From: Chrysaora quinquecirrha
Lineage: Eukaryota; Cnidaria; Scyphozoa; Semaeostomeae; Pelagiidae
Assembly (NCBI GenBank): GCA_014526335.1
Contig: JACTAT010000027.1
Location: 3,675,132 to 3,739,131 of the forward strand
Length of the DNA stretch: 64,000 nucleotides
Direction of reading: 5' to 3'
Shown here: positions 41,954 through 52,875 of the stretch, one piece after another
Layout of the letters: each line of letters begins with the position of its first letter
Numbering within the stretch: position 1 is the stretch's first letter
Made by a program: the position numbers and the translations under genes
Notes under the pieces: generated by a model
Told to the model about the DNA's origin: nothing
Databases searched by the model: none
Seen by the model: only the letters and a program-made list of their open reading frames with translations

Positions 41954-42189
41954 CTATTTACATATAAATATTTTGTGGTGTTGAAAAAGAAAGAGAAGTT
42001 TCTTAAAAAATCAGAGAAATGATAAACCAAAGAAACACAGAGAAATGACGCGAGTTGTTGTTTCATTAACAGGGGAGAGGGAGGTGGTACAAATTGGGTC
42101 TTTAGTTAGAGCAAGTTAACGTTATAGAAAATATGCTTAAAAAGGCTTCCAGACTCACTTGCAACTGATATTCGAAGTAAAAATTTCCA

Positions 42190-42400
42190 TTAATAGTTTT
42201 TGAGTTGTACAAAACTACAAAATTGCGAGCAATAACATCTTTGGACAAAGCTACTTAAGAGCTTTTTTCGGAGTAAAAACGTCAGAAACAGACCGAAACA
42301 ACTGCCCGAGGCAGGATCGAGATGCACCAATCAAAAATTGAAGCCGAATTGGCATCGTGTTTCAATGTTAATCAAGTTGTGGGATACGGAGGGAAGATCA
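42190..42400 (-). repeat. CTGACA foldback family, one arm
   Basis: AGTTTTTGAGTTGTACAAAA, GCTTTTTTCGGAGT, CAGAAACAGACCGAAACAA and AATTGGCATCGTGTTT match the family. It is followed at once by the next MITE. Confidence 0.6.
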
Positions 42401-42406
42401 ATAGGT

Positions 42407-42771
42407 TACACTCTTTCTTAATAAGAAACCCGTTTATAAGAAACTCAGTACTGAGGTCAATATTGGTTAAGAAACTTTCAGTACTCGACCCAAAATGATA
42501 AGAAACTCGCAGGTCTCAACAATCTTTAGAATTAGAAATATAGCATCGAAAAAGGAACTCCTGTTACACCATAAGTGTCTATTTTTACAAAAAACGGGTA
42601 CATTGTAGTGCTTCTTCTATTTATCAATTTTAAGTGTCGATTATCTGTTTTGGCACTCAAAAATTTTGATCCCCAAGAAACTGCTAAGAAACTTTCAGTA
42701 CCAAAATTGTCTAAAAACTAAGAAACATTGAGTATTGAAAACAATCTTAGTTTCTGATAAAAAAGAGTGTA
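42407..42771. mobile_element. TACAC-type MITE, ATAAGAAAC subfamily
   Basis: Ends TACACTCTTTCTTAATAAGA and TAGTTTCTGATAAAAAAGAG then TGTA, with subterminal ATAAGAAACTC and AAGAAACTTTCAGTACT repeats. Terminal formula shared with 47982-48909, 52496-52875 and 62818-63189, but the interior differs. Confidence 0.75.
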
Positions 42772-42984
42772 ATTGAAGAGACCAAGTGATATAGTGGTAT
42801 TGTATTCTCACTTGACCTTCAACGAAACAATTGAAGAAGGCCAGAAGAACGATGTCTATTGCATAAATCCGAGGCGACCCACTATGACGTGCAAAGCCTC
42901 AACAGACCGTCTGAATGACTTTATGAAACCAGGCTTAAAACTTGAGGAATTTGTTTGGTTCTTTTGCAAAACTTTTGCACTTAC

Positions 42985-43047
42985 CTTCTCTTGCTGCAGC
43001 CAATTTAGAATGAGTCCAAATAGCTCTGTTCTCAATTCCGTATCCAG
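42985..43047 (-). CDS. UTP20 exon
   Basis: 21 codons, phase 0 at both ends, acceptor TTTCTTAG and donor GTAAGT. Encodes LDTELRTELFGLILNWLQQEK, matching the NELRxxLFxxxLxWL helix of UTP20. Confidence 0.85.
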
Positions 43048-43761
43048 CTAAGAAAAAAGGTTAAACGGTGATATTAATATACTAATAAAATGATTATGAT
43101 TATAGATGTATGAATATAAGTATTATTATAAAGATGAAGGTGATTATGGCGATGAAGAAAGATCATTATTGAAAGAACAAGCTCGAGAAGGAGGAGGAGG
43201 AAGGGAGGAGCGGGATGCGGAGCAGGACAACCAAAATTGTTATTGTGATTCCAACACCGGCCAGTACGACACTAATTATGAATGCACACAATTTAATACA
43301 GAACAAATTTTACTTCCGTATAGTATCATCTAACATACTATAGAGGGGCATTATTTCAGGGAGGTGCATTTGTTTACAAATCAGCATCTACTGCATCTAC
43401 TATGGCTATTTATTATATGGTGTTCGAAAATACGATTGCTTGGTCAATGCAGGAAAATATTCGAACCTCAACTTCTTGTACGGACCTCACTATTTTCGGT
43501 CCGTACGTCATGCTTCGGTCCGAATATTATACAGCATTGACCTCGCAATCGTTCAATAACCGCACATTATTACATGTGTAAAGTTCCATTTATTTCTCGA
43601 AGAGGAATTTCTTCAAGGAGAGATAAAGAAAAGATGGTGAGATGCAAGACTATTGCTTTAGATTGATTTAAGGCCCTGCTATATCTTTGATTATGACGTC
43701 TACTCGAGTTAGTAAGAAATTCCGAACATCAAAACTCATAAGAAAAAGCAATGTATATTAC

Positions 43762-43881
43762 CTTTTCGAGCAGTGTACTGATAACTGCAACAGTAAGCTT
43801 TCGGCATAATGGCGAGTCATCGTTAATCAATCTCATAGCCAGAGGAACAAAGAAAAAGCAAGCATATTCCTGAAGTCGTTT
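43762..43881 (-). CDS. UTP20 exon
   Basis: 40 codons, phase 0 at both ends, acceptor TAATACAG and donor GTAATA. Encodes KRLQEYACFFFVPLAMRLIN, then DDSPLCRKLTVAVI. The Y..FFFPLxxxLxNDDSxxCRK block is strongly conserved in UTP20. Confidence 0.92.
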
Positions 43882-44034
43882 CTGTATTAGAAAAAAGGTT
43901 AGAATGCTAAAATATTGGACGTAACTATATATGATTAAGCAATAACCCAGCTAAAGGCAAGGCAAGTATCTGATTTGTTAACCGCTATGACACCTCTTGA
44001 ACTAACTTTATTGTCAGCTCTCCAGAAGTGTTAA

Positions 44035-44697
44035 ATTTCAGAATTGCGATAAACAGCGGAATCATTTTCGGGCATACTTAAAAGCTTTTTTCCACTGACA
44101 CTCCTCAGAGTAATAACCTCAGAAACAGACCGAAACAATGAACTAAGGCGGAATTTATACCCAGATGCGGCTCGAAATGCACCAAGCGGGAAGAGAAGCT
44201 GAATTGGCATTATGTTTTAAATACCACACCCCGTGGGTCCAAACAACAACCTAGTCTCAAACATGATTCGGCCATAGGAAAACACCTACTCAATAACCCA
44301 ATTTGTGCAGAAAATTATAGCGAGGAATTTAAAATCATTGGCAAAGCAAGATCTTTGTTTCACGTACAGGGGTTTGGAATCTGTCCACATCAAAACCACA
44401 AGGCCGGCTCTGTGTAGACAGAAAGAGTTCCTTTTCTCACTTAGACTCTTCAATTAATTCTATTGGTCTTTCCGCTGTATCCGACCAGCTGATTGGTGTT
44501 TAAAACACAATGCCAATTCAGCTTCTCCTTTCGATCGGTACATTTCTAGCCGCATCTGGGTATAAATTCCGCTTTAGTTCAGTGTTTCGGTCTGTTTCTG
44601 AAGTTCATACTCTGAGGAGTGTCAGACGAAAAAGGCTTTTAAGTATGCCAGAAAATGTTTCCGCTGTTTATCGCAATTCTGAAGTTTTGTACTAATC
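44035..44697. mobile_element. foldback element with arms of about 190 bp
   Basis: Left arm: CAGAATTGCGATAAACAGCG, TTTTCGGGCATACTTAAAAG, CTGACACTCCTCAGAG, AGACCGAAACAATGAACTAA. The right arm is their reverse complement in reverse order, down to GCTGTTTATCGCAATTCTG. The centre contains TGTCTACACAGAACCGG-type sequence (reverse). It is the only two-armed member here; 17695, 38962 and 42190 keep one arm. Confidence 0.8.
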
Positions 44698-44990
44698 AAA
44701 AACAAAGTGCTAAATTGTATGAGTTTCGATTTGTACGAAAATCAACATTTTACCTAAATACAAGTTATCAATACTGGAATAGAAAATATGCTTCTATATC
44801 TAAGCATTAAAGAAATAAGAAAAATTTGAAGATCTTTATAACGAAAAAATGGAGCATAAAAGGCTATTGCAATTTTAGCCATCCCATTTACGTTTTTAAT
44901 TCTGTAGTTTTAAACGTGCTCACTAAAGAGTGCTCCAGGGGATACTTCCTCGAAAGGATAGCGATCATATGCCAAACATTTGTTATCTAG

Positions 44991-45379
44991 GCCCCGTTTA
45001 CACTATGCCGGTACGAAATGAATACGGTATGATTTCCTGTCGGTTTGCGAATTGGGAGTCCCCGTGTACATTATGCCGGTATGAAATGAATACGATGACC
45101 AAGGACATCGGCTTTTGTCTAAAATCTATTGCTTCATGACAACAAGAACAAAGACTAATGGTTTTTTCTGTCATTCTTTCAGCAAAGCGGCATCAAACTG
45201 TACCGTATTCAGGCGTTTAAACTACGTCGTCTTCAGATGAAGCCGGTTAGCGTACCATATTCATTCCGTACCGTACCGCATTCATTTCAAAACTGTGCCG
45301 GCATAGGGTACACGCTAGGCCAAATCGGTATAGTTTCGTACCGTATTCGTCTCAAACCGGCATAGTATAAACGAGGTCT
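44991..45379. mobile_element. Harbinger/Tourist-like MITE, GCCCCGTTTACACTATG ends
   Basis: Left TAGGCCCCGTTTACACTATG and right CATAGTATAAACGAGGTCTTA are inverted. GCCGGTACGAAATGAATACG and GTACCGTATTCG recur inside. It lies in a UTP20 intron. Confidence 0.75.
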
Positions 45380-45848
45380 TAGTTTTTGGAAGTTAACATA
45401 TTATTTTTGTGCAGAGATTGTAGGCTGTTGCTTTTGAGATAAATATAATCTGGATTGAGATTTCTGCATTAACTTGTAGATTTCGGTCCAGAGAGTCTGT
45501 CTATTGATATAGATTTCCGTTAAATGTAGGTTCCAATTTCAAGCAACATTAAACGAGGATCAAGAGGATCATTTGGCTAAAGCAATATCAAAAAGAAGGA
45601 ACATTTGACATTCTGAGCTTTCAGTGCTGAATGGATACGTTATTTAGGAGTTTGGTGAAGAAAGGATGCCTATATTTCATACTTAGTCAAAGTCGTTAAA
45701 GAGGTCAAAGAGAGGTAACTGTCAAGAGAGTCAAATAGCTAACTGAAGCAGTTTATCGAAAAGTAAATTTCCCTTAGGAATATCTCATATAGAGCAAGCT
45801 TTGACAATAAACCTTTTAGTTCTAAGGATATCAATATTACGCCTGTAC

Positions 45849-45918
45849 CTGAGGAAAATGTTTGAAAATCAAAGCCACCATTTCCAAAGCCGACTGTCTG
45901 CCATTTTCCCATTCATAC
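45849..45918 (-). CDS. UTP20 exon
   Basis: 70 bp, acceptor ATATTTCAG and donor GTACAG. Encodes YEWENGRQSALEMVALIFKH then FPQ. Its first base completes the Glu codon opened in 47017-47096, and it hands over on a codon boundary to 43762-43881. The ENGRxSALEM motif is diagnostic of UTP20. Confidence 0.9.
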
Positions 45919-47016
45919 CTGAAATATATGACTTTGGTATTAATGACTTTGCACACTTTGCAACAACATACAAGCCTGTTCCCAAATACCTACAATCATG
46001 GACAAAATATGTTGATACAATAATCAGTCATATTTATTTGGGGTTCTATGTCTTTGCCTCCTTCCACATTCATTGTGGATCACTGTTTCCTACACGGATT
46101 TCATAACACATTGTCGCCCGCATGTTTGATCGGTTACTTCTGATGCGAATGAAACAAAATATTCAACATTGAATTGGGGGAGGGGGTGCTGGGTGGGGCA
46201 ATAAGGAATCTGAACGTACACTTTCAGAAATGTCTCAACAGTTTTGTCCATGACTGTAGTCGTAAGCTATAAAAATGTTGTAGTAGCTAATGCTAAAATA
46301 ATGCTCCAACATCAATATTAACGACCCTTAACAACATCAACGACAATAAATAAGAATTTCTAAGAATTTTCAGCCTTTTATCTTTTATTTGCACAATCAA
46401 AAATACATTCTGCATTGGAAATGAAGAATAAGGCTCAAATAATTCACGAGAGAAAAAGATACGGATCCAAGAGATCCGCACCTTCCGAGCCTCAGGGCAT
46501 GAGATTGGTACGGTTTCATTATGCGTTTACAACGCAAAGAATGTTTACAATGCAATGAGCGGATCCTAAAGATCCAGGAACGAATTCAAATAAGTCCGTT
46601 TTTCTAGTGTACCGAAAAATATACAAATTCCTCCCAAAAAGGAACGGGTATCCATGTAAATAAAAAGCCTATAGTGATCTTTCGGGGAAAGGTCCCGTGT
46701 AAATGGGGTCGAGGCTCTAAATCAAGTTTTTGAGGTACAAAGACATGTTGAAAAAGTTTCATTTTTTAAGCTAAACTTTTAAAAACGTTTGCGCCGAAAT
46801 AGACCTTTTTCAAAGAGGTCTGGGTAAGGGCAACATGTTTCTGGAAAATGGTAGATATCTTGAGTAAGGGAATCCTCTAAGCCACCAGGCACTCCATTAG
46901 CTTTTCAATATTCAAAACAAGAACGAATTTTTAACTAATCGAAAAAGCGATTCTTCAAATCCTTGCAAACATGAAACACAAAAGAACATTAAAGTAAAAA
47001 ATTGGCAATAACTCAC
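45919..47016 (-). other. UTP20 intron, no element recognised
   Basis: 1.1 kb. The short ORF at 46293-46481 has no features. GGATCC motifs flank 46460-46580 without a clear inverted repeat. Nothing else can be supported. Confidence 0.45.
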
Positions 47017-47096
47017 TCTAGTTGGTTTACGTAAAATTCTAAATAAGTATCAGATTTCTTCCCAAGAGGATAGTCTAGTAAGTACTGCAGCATTAT
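47017..47096 (-). CDS. UTP20 exon
   Basis: 80 bp, acceptor ATTCCTACAG and donor GTGAGT. Encodes IMLQYLLDYPLGKKSDTYLE, then FYVNQL. The QYLLDYPLGKK..xxLEFxxxQL sequence is one of the best conserved parts of UTP20. It leaves two bases for the next exon. Confidence 0.93.
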
Positions 47097-47833
47097 CTGT
47101 AGGAATATAACAGAAGTTTACGTTGTAGAAAATAAAATTACAGAAATAAATGCAAATAGTAGGCTAAATCGCTATGACATTTGTGCAGCATGGGCGAATA
47201 ATGTTTCAGCCAATCAGCGACTGTTTTCAAAGTCTGTTATTAGCCAATCAATGCACTTAAAAAACAATAGATTTTAACTGGTGCCAACAATGGCGGCCGT
47301 GGAGCCTACGAGCTGCGGGAAAATGCCCTGTGGTCTCCGGTTTGCTGCAAGCGAAAGTTTGGAAAAACGGGCTATTCTACATTTTCATCGCTTGAATTTT
47401 TTAATTTCGTCCTAAAACCAGAGAAATGACCAAAAGACTAGGCCTTATTTTCCCTGGAATATTGTGCCAGAATTACGAATCAACACAACCCATGAAAAAT
47501 GGAGTGAGCAAATTAGCAGGATCAGGAATGGGTAAAATAATCGATTCCTTCGATGATTTAAATGCAATGACCTCATAGTTGCTAATAGCTCAAACAAAAC
47601 ACGTCTTTCTATGTGAAGTTGGTGGTTTTGTTAATGGATGTCAATGTTCCATGTGATGGATTCCACGACAGACTTGAATAACCAATTAGAAGACAGTATT
47701 TTGATTGATTAGTTCATAGCTACGATATACGCAGCCTTTCACAAGAGCAAATTATCGTTAAGATGGTCTAGGAACGTTAACTTCAGAACGTAACATTAGC
47801 CGAAACATATGCAAAAAGTTAATGAAAACTTAC

Positions 47834-47944
47834 TTGTCTACACTGTAATTGCACAGACTGTGAATCATTAGTTATTGAAAGGTTTCCAATCTTTTCAATT
47901 ATTTCATGCATCTCTGGAACATCGAGTTTCCTTGACAAAATGGC
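47834..47944 (-). CDS. UTP20 exon
   Basis: 37 codons, phase 0 at both ends, acceptor TATTTGCAG and donor GTAAGT. Encodes AILSRKLDVPEMHEIIEKIG, then SVQLQCRQ, which precedes the QYLLDYPLGKK block as in the family. Confidence 0.88.
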
Positions 47945-47981
47945 CTGCAAATAGTTTAGATCTTAGTAAGCGAAATTCGAA

Positions 47982-48909
47982 TACACGTATTTTTTTATGA
48001 GAAACTCGTTATAAGAAACCAAAACTCTCGATTGGTCAAAATTTCAGCAGCTCGAGTACCGGACAATTTTTAGCCAAGAAACTTTTCACCTCAGCCTGCT
48101 AAATACACGCTTTTTTTATAAAGAACAACTTTATAAGGAACCTACATGTAGAAGGCCCGAAAATTTAAAGAACTTATACTACTAAAGAAACAATCATTAA
48201 GGAGCTTTTCAATGTTAAATGTTTTTATTACTGCAAAGAATCAAGAATTAGAAAGCTGGTTCCATTCATTTGCAGTCGAAAATTGCATAAATTGTACGTT
48301 ACTCATGTATCAAATGTTTCCTTGAGTAGTCTCGAGCTTTGCTTACATGCAACTGACTCTCTATTATTGATATGAACTTGAATGTGCAGTTAAAATTAAG
48401 GAACTATTAAGGAACTTTTGGAAATACAATTGCCTCATAACAGGTCCGAAAATAAGGAACTTTAAGAACTCGGCCTTGAGGTAGGTTCCTTGTAAATAAA
48501 AAAGCGTGTATCTCATTACATTTTCCGTGCTTTGAATTCAGTAAAGTATTTTTGTGACATGGAGATAAATTGGAAAGCCACAAGCATCCCAATACGATCG
48601 ATAAATAGGTTTAAAACATCATTCAGACAAAATGACTATGTCACTTTGCAATATTATTTTTTAGACTTATCGCTTGCAATCATCACTTTTTCCTCACGTG
48701 TTTTTATATTATGTAACTAATCTCAATATAAACTAAGTTTTTTCTTGATGAAATTTAATTATGATTTCTTAACTGAAGATGAACGATGAATGTTCGAAAC
48801 ATTGCTAGCTCAAAATTGTCGTTTTTATTGTGAAATTCTTATGAAAATGTTAAGAAACCTTCAGTACTGGACCAATTTTTTAGTTTCTTATAACAAAAAA
48901 ATACGTGTA
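47982..48909. mobile_element. TACACGTA-type MITE interrupted by another MITE
   Basis: Ends TACACGTATTTTTTTATGAG and TAGTTTCTTATAACAAAAAA then TACGTGTA. The arms align with 52496-52875 and 62818-63189: ATAAGAAAC, AAACTCTCGA-like, TTTTCACCTCAG, then TTTTTGTGACA. The interior is split by 48104-48510. Confidence 0.8.
48104..48510 (+). mobile_element. TACACGC-family MITE, full length, nested
   Basis: 407 bp with ends TACACGCTTTTTTTATAAAG and TAAAAAAGCGTGTA. Collinear with 59560-59968. Its insertion point in the host element reads AAATA|...|TATCTC, consistent with a TA target. Confidence 0.85.
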
Positions 48910-49008
48910 GAATAAGGCAAAAATGTTTAGCTTAAGAAGTGGCTTGAATGGAATAGTACTATGAATATTAGCAACATTAATATTACGAGTAATATTAGGT
49001 ACACTGAC

Positions 49009-49080
49009 CTTCAGAAGAGGAAAGGCAGTGCCTTGTCGAGTATGGTCATATATATCTTCTTCAACGAGCACTAGAAGCGT
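49009..49080 (-). CDS. UTP20 exon
   Basis: 24 codons, phase 0 at both ends, acceptor CCTTTCAG and donor GTCAGT. Encodes TLLVLVEEDIYDHTRQGTAF, then PLLK. LL.xxEEDIYDxxRQxTAFxLLK is a UTP20 signature. About 20 codons expected between it and 51610-51780 were not found. Confidence 0.92.
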
Positions 49081-49172
49081 CTGAAAGGCAATCAATATAT
49101 AACATGAATAGCAAAGATATAGCATTATGGTAGAATAGATATAACAGTTGAAAGAATGAAGAGGGCTTGATT

Positions 49173-49415
49173 ATTGCTTACGTTGACACCCCAGATAAAG
49201 TAAGTGCAGCAAGTGCAGTACAGCGGTGGTTGTGCAGCACAGCGGAGGGATATAATCAATACAGCGGAGGGATATCATCAGTAGAGCGGAGGGATATCAT
49301 CAGTACGGCGGAGGGATACCATGAGTACAGCGGTGGATGTTCAGTACAGCGGTGGGATGTTATCCCTCCGCTGTACTGCACAGCCACCACTGTACTGCAC
49401 ATACGTTATGCGGGT
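49173..49415. repeat. foldback repeat of CAGTACAGCGGAGGGATAT units
   Basis: Tandem CAGTACAGCGGAGGGATATC-like units (49215-49350) are followed by the mirrored TATCCCTCCGCTGTACTGCA. Same family as 4517-4815; here it lies in a UTP20 intron. Confidence 0.75.
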
Positions 49416-49939
49416 GGTTGAATAAGAACGCACAAACATCATCCATCAGCAAAATATCGATAAGCTCTTAATTGAAATTTTCAAAACAATACATAATATG
49501 AACCCAGATTTCATAAAAGAACGGTTGCTCACCCACTCCTCCTCACATAAATTAAGGACCTCCCGTTTTGTAGTCAACACACCTAATACAAATAGATGGT
49601 CTCAATACATTGACGCAAAGATGCAGTTCTTCGTGGAACCTTATATTGAATGAAATAAAGGCAAGAAACTCTTTGCTAGGTCTTCAGCAGAGCTTTAAAA
49701 ACAACTATAAAGAGGCAAAACTATGCAACTGCAAGCTTTGTACAGAGTTCTTGCCAAACAATGGTTACACTCGTTCTATGCAATAATACAATATGTTACT
49801 ATATATTAATTGGTTTGTTTCATAATCTGAAAATCTTTCTTGTATTTGTTACTAGTTAATTTTCATACTCTTAACAATGTATTTTAAAGTCTAGTAATGT
49901 AGCTTAGAATTTAGTTGTGTAGTTAAGATTGATATGAAT

Positions 49940-50340
49940 TAGCTTTACACTATGCCGGCATGTCTCGTCGTGCCATGAATTTTGTATTGGATTGGGCTCT
50001 CGGTTACACTATGACGACTCAATCCGGTAAATGAAGCTCCGCAAATCGTCTTGAAAATCGTGGCGCCCTGGAGGTGATATGAAAATCAAGGCGCGACGCT
50101 GCGGCTAAGTGTAATCAGACCAACCCGATACATGACGCTCCGAAACGTTGTTTTTCTATTGTTTCGCAAAACAAATGCGAAGCAAATGTGCGAAGGAGCA
50201 ATCGTTGCGTCTCAATGTTATTGCAATGATCGCCACAGACATTATGGCGCTGCACTCGTGTAACTGCTTGGCAAGATCTTATGACGGCACGAAAATCAAA
50301 ACGCAACGATATCATGCCGGCATATTATATCTGGGGCCTT
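49940..50340. mobile_element. Harbinger/Tourist-like MITE, inverted copy of 35147-35560
   Basis: Starts TTTACACTATGCCGGCATGT and ends ATGCCGGCATATTATATCTG then GGGCC. Inner GATTTTCGTGCC and GCGACGCTGCGG phrases (either strand) match the other copy. It abuts the next element, separated by only a few bases. Confidence 0.75.
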
Positions 50341-50343
50341 ACT

Positions 50344-50624
50344 TAAAGCTTGTCTAAACTAGGAGACATGTCGCGCCCGATACTGTATTCGGCGTGTCTT
50401 CCAGAGTGGCTAAACATGCCAGTGACAAGCGAGGAACATGTCCCCCGAGTCATTTGAATGTCGCAGAGACAAGAAATGTTTCTGTTGTTTCCAAGAAACA
50501 TTTGCGTGTCTTTTGCTACAAATTTTGTCGTGCGCTACAAAGTTTCCGAGGTGGCTAAACTTGGGGACACCGAGGGGACATCGATGTCACGCGCGACATG
50601 TCTCCTAGTTTAGCCAGGCCTTAA
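50344..50624. mobile_element. MITE with TAAACTAGGAGAC ends, second copy
   Basis: Left CTAAACTAGGAGACATGTCG and right CATGTCTCCTAGTTTAGCCA then GGCCTTAA. Homologous to 1071-1350, with CCGAGGTGGCTAAAC inside. Placed back to back with 49940-50340. Confidence 0.75.
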
Positions 50625-50744
50625 GAAATGGAAAACGTCTTGATAAACTGCCCTAAAATTTCTCAAACTCTGGCTCTCGACGTCACCAAATAAGATCGTT
50701 GTATACCTACTGAATGATCTCTGCTAAGCACTTAATATTTCTAT

Positions 50745-51080
50745 GTAAGGTTGGTACCTGGTCTAAGGTACCAAAACGCATGCAGTTAGGCTCATATCAC
50801 ATGAGCGTAAATTCGTATTCGGCCTTATATGAATAAACTCCACCCGCCGCCCCATTCTCAGATGCCAGACGCGTTTCGCTCTTATTGGAGCTCATCAGGG
50901 CCATTTTTGAGAATCAAACCGGGGTTTGTTGCGTGAGAAGCACAAGTGCAAATCACACGACCACCGGTTTGGGCTGACTGGTGAGTAAATGCGTGAGTTT
51001 TAGACTCGTACTGAAGTCTTGCATATTACTATATAAGGTTCGTCCTGGCCTAAGGTACCGAAACGCATGCATTTAATCTT
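50745..51080. repeat. direct repeat around CTAAGGTACCGAAACGCATG
   Basis: CCTGGTCTAAGGTACCAAAA then CGCATGCAGTTA (about 50757) and CCTGGCCTAAGGTACCGAAA then CGCATGCATTTA (about 51046) are directly repeated 290 bp apart. The GC-rich middle includes CAGACGCGTTTCGCTC. Class unknown. Confidence 0.45.
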
Positions 51081-51609
51081 TCATTTTCAAAATACATTAG
51101 ATGAATGAGTTGTTAATGCAACAGCATAGTTGCAGGTCACAGATTTGAATCTCAGTGAAGACAAGTATAGAAATTCTTGAGGCCAAGAAAATCCATAATA
51201 AAATACTTTCTTGTACCACTTTCACACCGCAAGTTAAACCGGTTCTAATGAAACCAGTTTTACAAAAGTTGCGTTTTGATTTGTCAGTTCTACGAAACGA
51301 ATCGATTGGATTGGCGGAAATGTAACCCGGTATAAATAAAGCGGGATTAGAAGTAGCAGTATTAGGTTTGAAAAATCCAGTACTGAATTTTCTTAACTTT
51401 TGAGGAGTCGAGCATTACTTTTTTATAAATTACTTTCTTATAAAAACAATTGTTCTTCATTTGTCAAATGCACCGCACGGTTGGAATAGCTTTGCGGTCG
51501 GAAAGGTGGTCGGAATAACTTTGCAGGTGGAAATGTCCCTCTCATACACAAATTAACGATTGAATTCTGATTTCTCACGAAAAGTTACAAAATAATCATG
51601 GCTGCTTAC

Positions 51610-51780
51610 TTTGAACGCTGAACCAACAAGTTCACGGTTTTCGTCAGTCCCGGTTCTTATTCTTCCATATTTCTTCAGCAATTTAAACAACGATGCTGCT
51701 AATAAATTGATATTCTTCGAGACAGATGGAAGTGGAAGCTGAACTAGTAACGACAGTGATTTTGTGCCAAGATGGACTAC
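51610..51780 (-). CDS. UTP20 exon
   Basis: 57 codons, phase 0 at both ends, acceptor TTTTCTTAG and donor GTAAGC. Encodes VVHLGTKSLSLLVQLPLPSV, then LLAASLFKLLKKYG. The LxxLVxFPLPS...LFxLLKxYxxxG pattern follows the LLDPFVxxLxxCL helix of the neighbouring exon, as in UTP20. Confidence 0.9.
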
Positions 51781-51908
51781 CTAAGAAAAGAAAGAAGAAA
51801 TAGTTTGAAAGATTTTGGCGATGGAGAAAGATTGCTAAAATCTACGGTACATAAATAGGCTTACAGTATGATTTCCTAAATGCAGCACCGATGAGGTATC
51901 TTGTGAAG

Positions 51909-52299
51909 TACACTTTTTTTTAATAAGCAACCGCTCAATAAGCAACTAGGGCTGAACTCACCTTAACATTAAGCAACTTGAGGGCTCAATAAAATTACTG
52001 TAAGCAACTAAGAAGTCAAACAACCAAGCTTATTCTCTTTCTTGTGTTAGGAAATTACTCTTCATTCTTATGTTTTGCATGTGGAAGTTCGTTAGCTAAC
52101 ATTATTCCACTTACTGTCTCCCGAAAGTCATGTTGTAGGCCTAACAGATGACGATTTTGACCCGCGAAGTCAGGGGTGGTTAGTAGGTACAAAAAATGTT
52201 AAGCAACGTTTAAGCAACTTTGAGGGCTGAAATGTCTAAAATTTTAAGCAACTTTGAGGGCTGGACGAAAGTCAAGTTGCTTATTAAAAAAAGAGTGTA
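51909..52299. mobile_element. TACACT-type MITE, ATAAGCAAC subfamily
   Basis: Ends TACACTTTTTTTTAATAAGC and GTTGCTTATTAAAAAAAGAG then TGTA. Inner TAAGCAACT and GAGGGCT units repeat. Same terminal formula as the TACACGC MITEs but with GCAAC instead of GGAAC and an unrelated body. Confidence 0.8.
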
Positions 52300-52495
52300 C
52301 CGATCATTTCATGTTTATCTAGTGAAATAGGTTGTAATCGATAGTTTTCTTATGTTTTCAGTAAAAACGCATCAAACATTGGATGTAAATGAGAAAAAGG
52401 AGGTATTATTGAATGTTTGTTGGTGTTTACGGCACAGGCAACACAGCGTTAAGCTATACTCGTTTGATAAGAGCCACAAACTCCATACTCATTAA

Positions 52496-52875
52496 TACAC
52501 GTATTCTTTTTACAAGAAACCCTTTATAAGAAACCCTGACTCTCGAATGGCCCAAGAATTTTAGAAACTCCAGTACTGGAATTTTTTTACGTAGACAAAT
52601 TTTCACCTCAGACAGCGAAAAGTGTTCTTTTAATTCCCGTGTTTCGTCTGCAATAACGTACATCTGTGACAAGCATACAAGGAAACCCATATCCATTTAA
52701 ACATTTAAACACGATCGATAAATGGGTTTGGAACATCGTTCAGATAGAATAACTATGTTGCCAATATGGATATTCAAGAAACTCTTAAGAAACTTTCAGT
52801 ACTCAAAATTTGAAAATTTTCAGAAACTTTCACTACTGGATCAATTTTTTAGTTTCTTATAAAAAAATACGTGTA
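52496..52875. mobile_element. TACACGTA-type MITE, full length
   Basis: Ends TACACGTATTCTTTTTACAA and TTAGTTTCTTATAAAAAAAT then ACGTGTA. Aligned with 62818-63189 and with the outer element 47982-48909. TTTCGTCTGCAAT and AAACTTTCAGTACT are internal landmarks. Confidence 0.8.
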
